Assembly (NCBI RefSeq): GCF_000020485.1
Contig: NC_011899.1
Span: forward strand, 893,501-957,500
DNA from: Halothermothrix orenii H 168
GTDB taxonomy: Bacteria > Bacillota > Halanaerobiia > Halanaerobiales > Halothermotrichaceae
Length of the DNA: 64,000 bases
Direction: 5' to 3'
The notes beneath the pieces were generated by a model, which worked only from the letters and a program-made list of their open reading frames with translations, did no database searches and was not told the origin of the DNA. Positions 54,263 through 62,537 of the stretch are shown in pieces. The translations under genes and the position numbers were made by a program. The first letter of the stretch is position 1, and every line of letters begins with the position of its first letter.

Positions 54263-55184
54263 TATCATAGGAACTGCTGTTGCTTTATTATCTGCTACTT
54301 TAAGGGCGGCAACTCTTTTAATCTTTGCAGCCCTCGGTGGGGTTTTTTCAGAAAGATCAGGAGTTATTAATATTGCCCTTGAGGGTATTATGTTAATAGG
54401 GGCTTTTACAGCCATGTCTATTTCTTATTTTACTGGTAGCCCCTGGCTTGGGGTTCTAGGGGCAATGCTGGCCGGTATACTAATTGCCGCTATACATGCC
54501 CTGGTCTCAATTGAATTTAAAGCCAATCAGGTTGTTAGTGGTACAGCTATCAATATTTTCGCAGTTGGATTAACCGGACTTCTACTTTATGTAATGTTTG
54601 GCACAGCCGGACAATCTCCAAAAGTTAACCAGCTGGGGAACTGGGCAATACCTGTTATCAAGGATATACCGATAATTGGACCAATTATTGGAAATCATGT
54701 TCCCTTTGTTTATATGGCTTTAGTTATGGTAGCTGTAACATACTGGGTATTATGGAAAACTCCTTTTGGTCTAAGGGTTAGGGCAGTGGGAGAACACCCG
54801 GCAGCTGCAGATACAGTCGGGGTTAGTGTCAAACGTATTAGGTATATTTGTGTAATGATAAGTGGTTTGTTGGCAGGACTGGGGGGTGCCAGTCTTTCAA
54901 TTGGGTTTTTAAATATATTTGTTAAAGAGATGACTGCTGGAAGGGGTTTTATCGCTCTGGCAGCTATGATATTTGGGAAATGGACTCCGCATGGGGCCAT
55001 GTTAGCAGCCCTGTTGTTTGGTTTTGCGCATGCTTTACAAATGCTGGCCCAGACCCTGGGCCTGGATGTCCCGAGATATATTTTGTTAATGTTGCCATAT
55101 GTATTGACCATTTTAGCGTTAACTGGAATTGTGGGTAGTGCTACCCCTCCTGCTGCAGATGGTCAACCCTATGAAAAAGAATAA
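54255..55184 (+). CDS. nucleoside-type ABC permease (NupQ-like)
   Basis: A 309-residue second permease. LGGVFSERSGVINIALEGIM near 30, AVGEHPAAADTVGVSVKRIR near 190 and AGRGFIALAAMIFGKWTP near 240 are family-typical. The frame extends back to 54192, but GTG 54255 with AGGAGTGGG is the likely start. Terminator after it. Confidence 0.88.
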   Translation: MTSIIGTAVALLSATLRAATLLIFAALGGVFSERSGVINIALEGIMLIGAFTAMSISYFTGSPWLGVLGAMLAGILIAAIHALVSIEFKANQVVSGTAINIFAVGLTGLLLYVMFGTAGQSPKVNQLGNWAIPVIKDIPIIGPIIGNHVPFVYMALVMVAVTYWVLWKTPFGLRVRAVGEHPAAADTVGVSVKRIRYICVMISGLLAGLGGASLSIGFLNIFVKEMTAGRGFIALAAMIFGKWTPHGAMLAALLFGFAHALQMLAQTLGLDVPRYILLMLPYVLTILALTGIVGSATPPAADGQPYEKE

Positions 55185-55194
55185 AAAAATTAGG

Positions 55195-55224
55195 AAAAAG
55201 GGGGGATTAATTTCCCCCCTTTTT
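55195..55224 (+). terminator. terminator of the ABC operon
   Basis: A stem of AAAAAGGGGGG with CCCCCCTTTTT, loop ATTAATTT. Confidence 0.9.
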
Positions 55225-55289
55225 GCTATTTAAAAAAAAAGGAGTTTAATGTATGTTTATAGAATAAAATAAAAGATGAGGTGAAAAAT

Positions 55290-56057
55290 TTGCCTACATA
55301 TTATCTAGAATATAAAATTACCCATAACCGAACAGGTCTCCTTGGTGATGTGGCCTCAATGTTAGGCCTCTTAAATGTGAATATATTGACTATTGCAAGT
55401 ATAGAAAATAATTACCGGGGGTTATTGATTGAAATAGATAGAGAAGAAATTTTTGAAATTTTAAAAGAATCACTCCCTGGTATTAACGATCTTAAAGTTA
55501 CTGCCTTCAGAAAACCTGGCCTTATTGATATAATTGCCTTAAGACATGGTAAAAAAATGACCAGAAGGGATTCTGACAATTGCTTTATTTTTGAAAGAGA
55601 GAACCTGGATTTATTAATAGATTTTTTAGGTGAATATTTAAAAAGGCATAATGCTGCTTTGATTGGATTTAAAGGCTCGCCGAAAGTAGGGAAAACAGAA
55701 ACAGCTATAGCAGCTGCGGTACATGCCAATAAACACTGGCAATTATTATCATCAACCCTTTTAAGGAAAGTCGCCAGGAGTCAGGTTTCAAAAGACATAA
55801 TGAATAAAAATACTATTTTTATTATTGATTCTATAACAACATTTTATCGTTCTCCCTCAAAACACATTAAATTCATAAGAGAGATTATCAATAAACCCTT
55901 GCTAAGAATTGTAGAACACCCAGAAATAATTATAAAGGAAACCAGCCTTACCTGGGAGGATTTTGATCTGTTTATAGAACTGCATGATGGGGATAATGGG
56001 ACTCATAAAGATATATCTAATTATATTACAACATTTAATAGTTTTGATTTAAGTTAA
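55290..56057 (+). CDS. YmfK-like (DUF3388) protein with N-terminal ACT-like domain
   Basis: 255 residues. The first 75 resemble an ACT domain (HNRTGLLGDVASMLGLLNVN). The rest, with GFKGSPKVGKTETAIAAA (a P-loop-like segment near 137), matches DUF3388 proteins such as Bacillus YmfK, which also lies just before ymfM/rodZ. Function unknown. GTG 55281 is in frame; TTG 55290 fits GAGGTG spacing better. Confidence 0.8.
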   Translation: MPTYYLEYKITHNRTGLLGDVASMLGLLNVNILTIASIENNYRGLLIEIDREEIFEILKESLPGINDLKVTAFRKPGLIDIIALRHGKKMTRRDSDNCFIFERENLDLLIDFLGEYLKRHNAALIGFKGSPKVGKTETAIAAAVHANKHWQLLSSTLLRKVARSQVSKDIMNKNTIFIIDSITTFYRSPSKHIKFIREIINKPLLRIVEHPEIIIKETSLTWEDFDLFIELHDGDNGTHKDISNYITTFNSFDLS

Positions 56058-56075
56058 GAGAAAGGAGGTAAATTA

Positions 56076-56852
56076 TTGAGTATAGGGAGTAAACTAAAAG
56101 AGGCCAGGAATAAATCAGGACTTTCCCTTGAAGAAATATCTAAAAAGACTAAAATAAGGGTCAGGTATTTAAAAGCACTGGAAAATGATAATTATGATAT
56201 TATTCCAGGCGAAGTATATGTAAAAGCCTTTTTAAAAGGTTATTCGAACCAGGTTGGGCTGAATGGAGATGCTATTGTAAAAGAATACCTGAATATGCTT
56301 GAAGAACAAGCAAGGAAGGAAAGAGAAGAAGCCCTTAAAGAACAGGAGAAGAACAGTTCTTCATTTAATCTTAATATTGATAAAAAAGTTAGAAATATTA
56401 TTATAGTATCCCTGGTAGGTCTGTTATTAATATTTGTTATTATCTTTAATGTTTTCTCAAATAATTCAAATCATTTACCTGATACTGAGGCAGAACAGAC
56501 AATGACCCAGAGTGCAGATATTGATGAATTAGAAGGAATAGATAATAAACCTGATATCAACAAAAATAATGAAGATACTAAACAAAGTTCAGTAGAGAAG
56601 CAGGAAAAGGATGTCAGATTAAAGGAGATAGAACTTATTGCCCGTGACAGGAGCTGGATCAACATTAAAATAGATGGCAGGAGTGTTTACCAGGGTTTTA
56701 TTGAAAAAGGTGAAACAATGAAGTTTTCTGGCGAGGAGGAAGTTGAATTAAAAATTGGTAATGCAGCTGGAATCACCATGAAGAAGGATGGTGTCCTCCT
56801 TGGACCCTGGGGTGGCAAAGGCGAAGTTATATTAAAAGAAATTAAATTATGA
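56076..56852 (+). CDS. RodZ-like cell-shape protein
   Basis: 258 residues. N-terminal helix-turn-helix (LKEARNKSGLSLEEISKKTK.., residues 5-65), a single membrane helix near 108-126 (IIIVSLVGLLLIFVIIF), an Asn/Asp-rich linker and a C-terminal beta domain with DRSWINIKIDG, the DUF4115 mark. RodZ links MreB to the membrane. TTG start behind GAAAGGAGG. Terminator follows. Confidence 0.9.
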   Translation: MSIGSKLKEARNKSGLSLEEISKKTKIRVRYLKALENDNYDIIPGEVYVKAFLKGYSNQVGLNGDAIVKEYLNMLEEQARKEREEALKEQEKNSSSFNLNIDKKVRNIIIVSLVGLLLIFVIIFNVFSNNSNHLPDTEAEQTMTQSADIDELEGIDNKPDINKNNEDTKQSSVEKQEKDVRLKEIELIARDRSWINIKIDGRSVYQGFIEKGETMKFSGEEEVELKIGNAAGITMKKDGVLLGPWGGKGEVILKEIKL

Positions 56853-56861
56853 TTATAATTA

Positions 56862-56892
56862 AAAAAAGACGGGTTTAATCCCGTCTTTTTTT
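56862..56892 (+). terminator. terminator after rodZ-like gene
   Basis: GACGGG / CCCGTC stem in an A-rich/T-rich frame with TTTTTTT after it. Confidence 0.9.
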
Positions 56893-56969
56893 ATTAAGTA
56901 ATTTTAAATTTGTTATATATAAAATACAAAATTATATATTGTAAAATGTTTAAATTTGATTATAATAAA

Positions 56970-57055
56970 TGGTGGAGGGGAAAGGATTTGAACCTTTGAA
57001 GGCAATCGCCGGCAGATTTACAGTCTGCTCCCTTTGACCACTCGGGCACCCCTCC
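56970..57055 (-). tRNA. tRNA-Tyr (anticodon GTA)
   Basis: 86 bases including an encoded CCA (56970-56972). Acceptor GGAGGGG pairs with CCCCTCC; anticodon stem CAGAC-TGTAAAT-CTG gives GTA; a long variable arm as expected for bacterial Tyr; TPsiC arm has GGTTCAAATCC. Last of a three-tRNA cluster. Confidence 0.95.
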
Positions 57056-57063
57056 AAATAAAA

Positions 57064-57139
57064 TGGCACCCTCAAGGGGATTCGAACCCCTGCCGCCAGG
57101 ATGAAAACCTGGTGTCCTGGACCACTAGACGATGAGGGC
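57064..57139 (-). tRNA. tRNA-Glu (anticodon TTC)
   Basis: 76 bases with encoded CCA. It begins GCCCTCATCGTCTAGTGG (typical Glu), the anticodon loop is TTTTCAT (TTC), and the acceptor closes with TGAGGGT plus G and CCA. Confidence 0.95.
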
Positions 57140-57167
57140 ACTTTTATCAGTATTTTATTGAAAAAAG

Positions 57168-57244
57168 TGGTCGGGCTGCTGAGATTTGAACTCAGGACCC
57201 CCTGCTCCCAAAGCAGGTGCGCTACCAAACTGCGCCACAGCCCG
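57168..57244 (-). tRNA. tRNA-Pro (anticodon TGG)
   Basis: 77 bases with encoded CCA. Acceptor CGGGCTG pairs with CAGCCCG; anticodon loop TTTGGGA (TGG). First tRNA of the cluster. Confidence 0.95.
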
Positions 57245-57256
57245 ACGACGATTTAT

Positions 57257-57285
57257 AGTATACAGTAAATATTCTCAAAGGTCAA
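57257..57285 (-). promoter_or_regulatory. promoter of the tRNA cluster
   Basis: On the minus strand: TTGACC (57285-57280), 17 bases, TATACT (57262-57257). The -10 is 12 bases before the tRNA-Pro 5' end. Confidence 0.75.
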
Positions 57286-57578
57286 AGGTAATTATTTAAG
57301 ATTAAAGTATTTTAAAATAAATTATATAAACAATACTCTCAAATAGTCTCACATACTCTCTAAAACATATATTTATTAACATAGTTAATAATAATAAAAT
57401 ATATTAATGATAAATTAAGAATACAAACTATATTTTATAGTTATCGATTTTTTTTACTAATAAACTTCAAATGTATTATAGTATTATCTTTACATTCCTG
57501 TTATCATATATATTAGAATTAACTAATTTGTCAATATGTAGTTTTATATTTACAGGAATGTGGAAAGAGGGTGTAATA
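57286..57578. other. AT-rich gap between tRNA promoter and surE
   Basis: Very AT-rich. No gene is supported; the long frame upstream of surE here is only an open extension. The surE SD (AAGAGGGTG) lies at its end. Confidence 0.4.
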
Positions 57579-58346
57579 ATGAATGTACTATTAACCAATG
57601 ATGATGGTGTTTATGCTGAAGGGATATTTATACTCGCCAGTTATTTAGTTTCTGCAGGCCATCGGGTTGTTGTGTCTGCACCTGACAGAGAACGTAGTGC
57701 TACCGGTCATGCAATAACAATTAGTTATCCTTTACGGGCCTATAAGATTAAATTAAATATAAAAGGTGAAATTGATGTATATAAAATTGATGGAACCCCG
57801 GCCGATTGTGTGAAGCTAGGTGTTGAAAAACTGGCAGGATTTAAACCAGATATAATAATTTCAGGTATTAATGATGGCCCTAATCTTGGTTATGATGTTC
57901 TATATTCGGGTACTGTATCTGCTGCTATTGAAGGGTGGATGATGGGATATACCTCTATTGCTGTCTCCCTTAATAGTAACGGACAATATCATTTCAAAAC
58001 AGGGGCTGACTTTATTGTAAGGTTATTAAATAATTTTGATTTTTTATCTCTGGATCAAAAAATGTTGTTAAACATCAATATTCCCGATTTACCTGGTGAA
58101 AAAATTAATGGAATTAAAATAACAAAATTGGGTAAAAGCCTTTATGAAGATAGTTTTGAAAAAAGATTTGATCCCATGGGAAAACCGTATTACTGGCTAA
58201 CAGGAAATAATGTTGATAATAATATACATGATAGTACCGATATCTGGGCGATTAAAAACAATTATATTTCTATAACACCATTAAAAATAGATTTAACTGA
58301 TTTATCTCAGATAGATATTCTTAATCATAACCTGAATAACCTATAA
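57579..58346 (+). CDS. surE: 5'-nucleotidase SurE
   Basis: 255 residues. [14 protein letters not shown] at the N-terminus (metal ligands N and DD), [15 protein letters not shown] near 40, [29 protein letters not shown] (split here as [10 protein letters not shown]) near 90, then SAAIEG. It dephosphorylates nucleoside monophosphates. ATG 57579 is chosen over the open extension from 57471 because of the SD and family N-terminus. Confidence 0.93.
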
Positions 58347-58356
58347 TGTATTTTTT

Positions 58357-58396
58357 CCCCCTTTCCATAATATACATTAAGAAGGGGGGATTTTTA
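58357..58396 (+). other. hairpin that holds the next gene's Shine-Dalgarno sequence
   Basis: CCCCCTT (58357-58363) pairs with AAGGGGG (58383-58389), followed by ATTTTT. It has the form of a terminator for surE, but the 3' arm GAAGGGGGG is also the SD of the gene at 58396. Confidence 0.5.
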
Positions 58397-58776
58397 TGTA
58401 TGATGAATACCAGGAAAGAATAATTAATAATACGGTAATTTTTAAGGGAGTAGTTTTAGGTGTTGTTATTTTAATTTTGTTAAGTTTAATACTGGCATTT
58501 TTCTCCAATATTATTACTGCTTTAAGCCTTTCATCATTAAATACCGTACTTATAATTGGGAATTTCATGATTATTGGTTTTATTGGTTTTTTTATTGCAA
58601 GACGGGTTGAGGAAAACGGCTGGTTGAATGGAGGACTTGGTGGTCTTATTTATATGGCCATAATAATTTTGCTGGGAACAATTAGTATGCCTATTTCCAT
58701 CGGAAATATATTTTTATTGCTTATTCTGGGATTGTTGGTTGGAGCTATAGGAGGTATTATTGGTATAAATTTATAA
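58396..58776 (+). CDS. small membrane protein, TIGR04086-like
   Basis: 126 residues with four membrane helices. GVVLGVVILILLSLILAF and FIGFFIARRVEENGWLNGGLGGLIY match the TIGR04086/YrzE-type membrane family found in Firmicutes. Function unknown. SD lies in the preceding hairpin. Confidence 0.7.
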   Translation: MYDEYQERIINNTVIFKGVVLGVVILILLSLILAFFSNIITALSLSSLNTVLIIGNFMIIGFIGFFIARRVEENGWLNGGLGGLIYMAIIILLGTISMPISIGNIFLLLILGLLVGAIGGIIGINL

Positions 58777-58843
58777 GTAAAAGTTACCTACATAAATAGC
58801 AGTTAGAAAAGGGAATTTTAAGAATATAAGGAGGTGATAACGA

Positions 58844-60349
58844 ATTGCCTATGAAAAACCGGATATTGAATTATTACCACACCAGAAGAAAACAGTAAGA
58901 AAAGTTATAGATGAATTAAACGGACGTGCTATTCTTGCTGATGAGGTGGGGTTAGGTAAAACTATTGAAGCTGGCATGATATTGCGAGAATATATGGACA
59001 GGGGCCTGGTCAAGAAATTTTTGATACTGGTTCCAGCTTCTCTTGGTTTTCAGTGGACCAATGAAATGGTAAATAAATTTAAGATAGATGATATTTTTTT
59101 TAATCGAAAAGGAAGGGGCTGGATGTATTTTGACCATCAAATTGCGTCACTGGATAAGGCCAAGCGCAAAAATCATGCCAGGTATTTAAAACAAATTGAT
59201 TTTGATATGGTTATTGTTGATGAAGCCCATCGTTTAAAAAACAGGGATACCCTAAATTGGAAATTTGTTAACAGTTTAAAAAAGAAGTATTGTCTTCTGT
59301 TGACAGCCACCCCCATTCAAAACAATTTAAAAGAATTATATAATCTAATTACTATCCTATACCCTGACTTATATAAAGATTATAAGGACTTTAAAGACAG
59401 ATATGTTGCCGGAAAACATCTTGTCAAAAACAGTGACCAGTTAAAGGTCGACTTAGATAAGGTAATGATAAGAAATTCCCATGATGATACAGGGCTTGTC
59501 TTTCCGGAAAGGCATATACACCAGGTGACTGTGGAGCTGACTCCTGAAGAGAGGGAATTATATAATAAGGTTACTTCTTATGTCAAAGATGAATATAACC
59601 GGAGAAGGGTAAAAAAGATAAGTATATTAAATTTATTAACCTATCAACGGGAATTATGTAGCAGCTCCTTTGCTTTACAGAGGACCCTGGCCAGGTCCCG
59701 TGATAAATCCCCCTATTTACGGGAATTATATGGACTTGCCCGGAATATACGAACAAATGCTAAAATAAAAGAAGTAGAAAAAATTTTAAAAGGGATTGAT
59801 GGTCAGGCTATAATATTTACAGAATACCGTGCTACTCAGGAGTTTATTGCCCATTACCTTGAAAAAAGAGGATATAAAACTATTTTATTTAATGGTGCAT
59901 TAAGTTCCAGTGGAAAAGAATGGATAAAATATATATTCCAGCAGAAAAAAGATGTTTTAATAAGCACAGAGGCCGGTAGTCAGGGTTTAAATCTTCAGTT
60001 TTGTAATGTTATAATTAATTATGATTTACCCTGGAACCCTATGAAAATAGAACAACGTATCGGTAGGGTTCACAGACTTGGGCAAACAAAAGATGTTTTA
60101 ATTTATAACCTGGCTACTAAAGATACAATTGAAGAAAAAATTTTAAATTTATTATATAATAAAATCAATCTCTTTAAAGAAATAATTGGAAATATGGAAA
60201 ACATTATTATCAACCCCCGGGATGGGAAAAAACTCGAGGGGGATATAATAAAGGTTATCAGCCAGGCTAAAGATGATAAAGATCTTGAAAGGGGTTTTGA
60301 TGAGTTAACAAAAAAATTTACTACCAGAAAAGAACTTTCATTAACTTAA
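58844..60349 (+). CDS. SNF2-family DNA/RNA helicase (HepA-like) with ATT start
   Basis: About 501 residues. SNF2 ATPase: ELLPHQKKTVRKVI, then LADEVGLGKTIEAGMILREY (motif I, about residue 34), VDEAHRLKN (motif II), LLTATPIQNNLKELYNLI (motif III), and in the C-terminal half IIFTEYRATQ, SQGLNLQFCNVIINYDLPWN and QRIGRVHRLGQ. A stop at 58838 and no ATG, GTG or TTG before motif I leave ATT 58844 as the only plausible start, 7 bases after AAGGAGGTG. A terminator follows. A sequence error is the alternative. Confidence 0.85.
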   Translation: MAYEKPDIELLPHQKKTVRKVIDELNGRAILADEVGLGKTIEAGMILREYMDRGLVKKFLILVPASLGFQWTNEMVNKFKIDDIFFNRKGRGWMYFDHQIASLDKAKRKNHARYLKQIDFDMVIVDEAHRLKNRDTLNWKFVNSLKKKYCLLLTATPIQNNLKELYNLITILYPDLYKDYKDFKDRYVAGKHLVKNSDQLKVDLDKVMIRNSHDDTGLVFPERHIHQVTVELTPEERELYNKVTSYVKDEYNRRRVKKISILNLLTYQRELCSSSFALQRTLARSRDKSPYLRELYGLARNIRTNAKIKEVEKILKGIDGQAIIFTEYRATQEFIAHYLEKRGYKTILFNGALSSSGKEWIKYIFQQKKDVLISTEAGSQGLNLQFCNVIINYDLPWNPMKIEQRIGRVHRLGQTKDVLIYNLATKDTIEEKILNLLYNKINLFKEIIGNMENIIINPRDGKKLEGDIIKVISQAKDDKDLERGFDELTKKFTTRKELSLT

Positions 60350-60380
60350 TATGGACTCATAAAATATTATTATATTTTTT

Positions 60381-60412
60381 AAAGGTGTCAGGGTTATTAT
60401 TCCTGACACCTT
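60381..60412 (+). terminator. terminator of the SNF2 gene
   Basis: AAGGTGTCAGG pairs with CCTGACACCTT around a 9-base loop, then TTATATT. Confidence 0.85.
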
Positions 60413-60482
60413 TTATATTAATTTCTAAAGAACGTGTAAAATTTAAGTAGGAAAAGAAGGAAAACAAGGTATAGATAAAGAA

Positions 60483-60527
60483 ATAGAGACCTCAAACAAA
60501 CCCGACCAAAGGAGTTGAGGTCTCTAT
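60483..60527 (+). promoter_or_regulatory. hairpin over the transposase start, IS copy 3
   Basis: The same 13-bp inverted repeat as copies 1 and 2 (60483-60495 with 60515-60527). The SD is in the loop and ATG 60526 overlaps the stem. Confidence 0.7.
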
Positions 60528-61905
60528 GGTAAATATTTTACTACAAAACATAACAGATATCAATACCTTGGAGAAGGCAGCACTGGAACTTGCAAGGCAG
60601 ATAATGGAGAAGGTAATAGAAAAGCTTGAAGAAGAGCTATTTAAAAATAAAGATAAAAATTTAGAAGTAGTAAGATTTTTAGAAAGAACGATATCGACTA
60701 AAGTTGGAAACATCAAGCTTAGAAGGCGACTATATAAAGACCAAAAAACAGGAAAAAGCGTCATTTTACTGGACAAAAAACTGGGGTTAAAAAAGAAAAA
60801 AAGAGTAAGTGGAGAATACCTAAAACTGCTGGTAATACTGGCAAGTAAGATGAGCTACAGGCAAGTGGAGGAAGTACTGGCTGAAGCCGGTTTTCCCCAT
60901 TTAAGCCATACAAATATCTTTAATGAAGTCAGGGATTTTGGAAAAAGGGAGTCAGAGAGACTCAAACATGAAAAAGAGGAAGTATTCACTGGAGGTAAGA
61001 TTTTAAAAGGAGAGGAAAAAGAAATACCACTACTATTCATTGAAGCTGACGGGATAATGGTTGGTAGTCAGGAAGAAGGAGGAAAGAAGCTGGAAATCAA
61101 ACTGGGATTAATCCATGAGGGCTGGGAATACACTAGTCCAGCAAAAAAACGGAAGAGATTGAAGGAGCCACAAATAGTAGCAGGAGTCTATGGAAAAGCA
61201 GATGACTTTTATGAAGAATTAATCCATCAAATAAGCAAAAAATATAATCTTGAAAACACTTTAGTAGTATTAAACGGGGACGGTGCCAGCTGGATACAAA
61301 AGACCAGTAAGGAATACTTTGAAAATATAATAGTACAACTGGATAGGTATCATATAAAAAGAGATATAGGATTATACTTTGGAAGAGAAGTTGCAGATGA
61401 TTTATGCAGGGTATTAGCAGAAGGAAGAAAGCAGGTATTTCTGGACACATTGGAATCGTTAATATGTATGGGAGAAACAGCTGAAAACCGAGAAAAGAGG
61501 AGGAAAATAATAAAGCATTTTAAAAAGTATGAAGAGCACTTATTAGATTACAGATATCGAATACCAACAGAATTAAGGAATAAAGAATTACATGGGATGG
61601 GAGCAGCTGAGGGCTATGTGGATAAGAATGTGGCTCGCAGGATGAAGAACCAGGGAATGAATTGGAGCAAAAAAGGTGCTGAGGCAATGGCTAGAATTTT
61701 AATGTTAAAACATAACAAGGAATTAAAAGAAAGACTTGGAGATCAGTATTACACAATAAAAAACCCGGTAAGGAAAATAAAATATATGTTTAAGAAAGTG
61801 GACAGGGATTGGAGTAAGTGGTTACAGGCAAAAATACCTGCAATAAATGGTCCAGATAGCGGTAAAGATTGGGTAAAAGCAATAAGAGGACTGGCAACTA
61901 TTTAG
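60526..61905 (+). CDS. ISLre2-family transposase, copy 3
   Basis: 459 residues, full length. Identical to copy 1 except for a few positions (HTNIFNE for HTTIFNE). The element appears intact. Confidence 0.95.
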   Translation: MVNILLQNITDINTLEKAALELARQIMEKVIEKLEEELFKNKDKNLEVVRFLERTISTKVGNIKLRRRLYKDQKTGKSVILLDKKLGLKKKKRVSGEYLKLLVILASKMSYRQVEEVLAEAGFPHLSHTNIFNEVRDFGKRESERLKHEKEEVFTGGKILKGEEKEIPLLFIEADGIMVGSQEEGGKKLEIKLGLIHEGWEYTSPAKKRKRLKEPQIVAGVYGKADDFYEELIHQISKKYNLENTLVVLNGDGASWIQKTSKEYFENIIVQLDRYHIKRDIGLYFGREVADDLCRVLAEGRKQVFLDTLESLICMGETAENREKRRKIIKHFKKYEEHLLDYRYRIPTELRNKELHGMGAAEGYVDKNVARRMKNQGMNWSKKGAEAMARILMLKHNKELKERLGDQYYTIKNPVRKIKYMFKKVDRDWSKWLQAKIPAINGPDSGKDWVKAIRGLATI

Positions 61906-61983
61906 AATAAATATTTATGGGTTGTTTGAGGTGAAATATTCTTCCTACCTTTTCTTGACACGTACTGGTGCTGAATATATATG

Positions 61984-62012
61984 TTGACAGTAACAATGGG
62001 TTGTGTTAAAAT
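61984..62012 (+). promoter_or_regulatory. promoter of the isc operon
   Basis: TTGACA (61984-61989), 17 bases, TAAAAT (62007-62012), 19 bases after the IS right end. The iscR start is about 48 bases downstream. Confidence 0.75.
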
Positions 62013-62059
62013 AATCATATAAAGTTGATAAAATTAATCAGGATTAGTGGGGTGAAAAC

Positions 62060-62515
62060 ATGAAAATATCCACCAGGGGTAGATATGGACTAAGAGCAAT
62101 GGTTGACCTTGCCATCCACCAGGATTCGGGTGCAATTCCCTTAAGGGAAATTGCGGAGAGACAACAGATATCTGAGCAGTATCTGGAACAACTTTTCGCC
62201 AATTTACGTAAAGCAGGGCTTGTTAAGAGTGTGAGAGGGGCCCATGGCGGTTATTTGTTAAATCGTGATGCTGATGAAATTACTGCTGGAGATGTACTTC
62301 GAACCCTCGAGGGTCCTATTGCACCGACCGACTGTGTTCTCGATAATGACGAAGATGTCTGTAGTTTAATAGATAAATGTGTTACCCATGAATTGTGGGT
62401 AAAATTACAGAAACAGGTAAGTGAAATCCTTGACTCGGTTACTTTAAGAGACTTACAGGAAAGGGCAAAAGAACTAATACGTAATAAAAATAAAGGTTTG
62501 ATGTATCATATCTGA
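62060..62515 (+). CDS. iscR: Rrf2-family regulator, IscR-like
   Basis: 151 residues. Winged helix near 20-65 (GAIPLREIAERQQISEQYLE, RKAGLVKSVRGAHGGYLL). Three cysteines in the iron-sulfur loop, spaced C-x8-C-x5-C (DCVLDNDEDVCSLIDKC, about 91-107), so it probably holds a [2Fe-2S] cluster and senses cluster demand. It precedes iscS and iscU and probably autoregulates. CymR-type Rrf2 proteins are an alternative. Confidence 0.88.
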   Translation: MKISTRGRYGLRAMVDLAIHQDSGAIPLREIAERQQISEQYLEQLFANLRKAGLVKSVRGAHGGYLLNRDADEITAGDVLRTLEGPIAPTDCVLDNDEDVCSLIDKCVTHELWVKLQKQVSEILDSVTLRDLQERAKELIRNKNKGLMYHI

Positions 62516-62537
62516 ATATTTTAAGGGGTGTTTTTAT

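Larger units (their letters stand above)
60430..61965 (+). mobile_element. ISLre2-family insertion sequence, copy 3
   Basis: 1536 bp, same orientation as copy 1 and nearly identical to it. Flanks (ATTTCTAAA left, TGGTGCTGA right) show no target duplication. It sits just before the iscR promoter. Confidence 0.92.

Noticed and set aside
13206..61965. IS copies 1 and 3 as ends of a composite transposon
   Set aside because: They lie 47 kb apart with core housekeeping genes between them and no shared outer target duplication; recombination is a simpler view.
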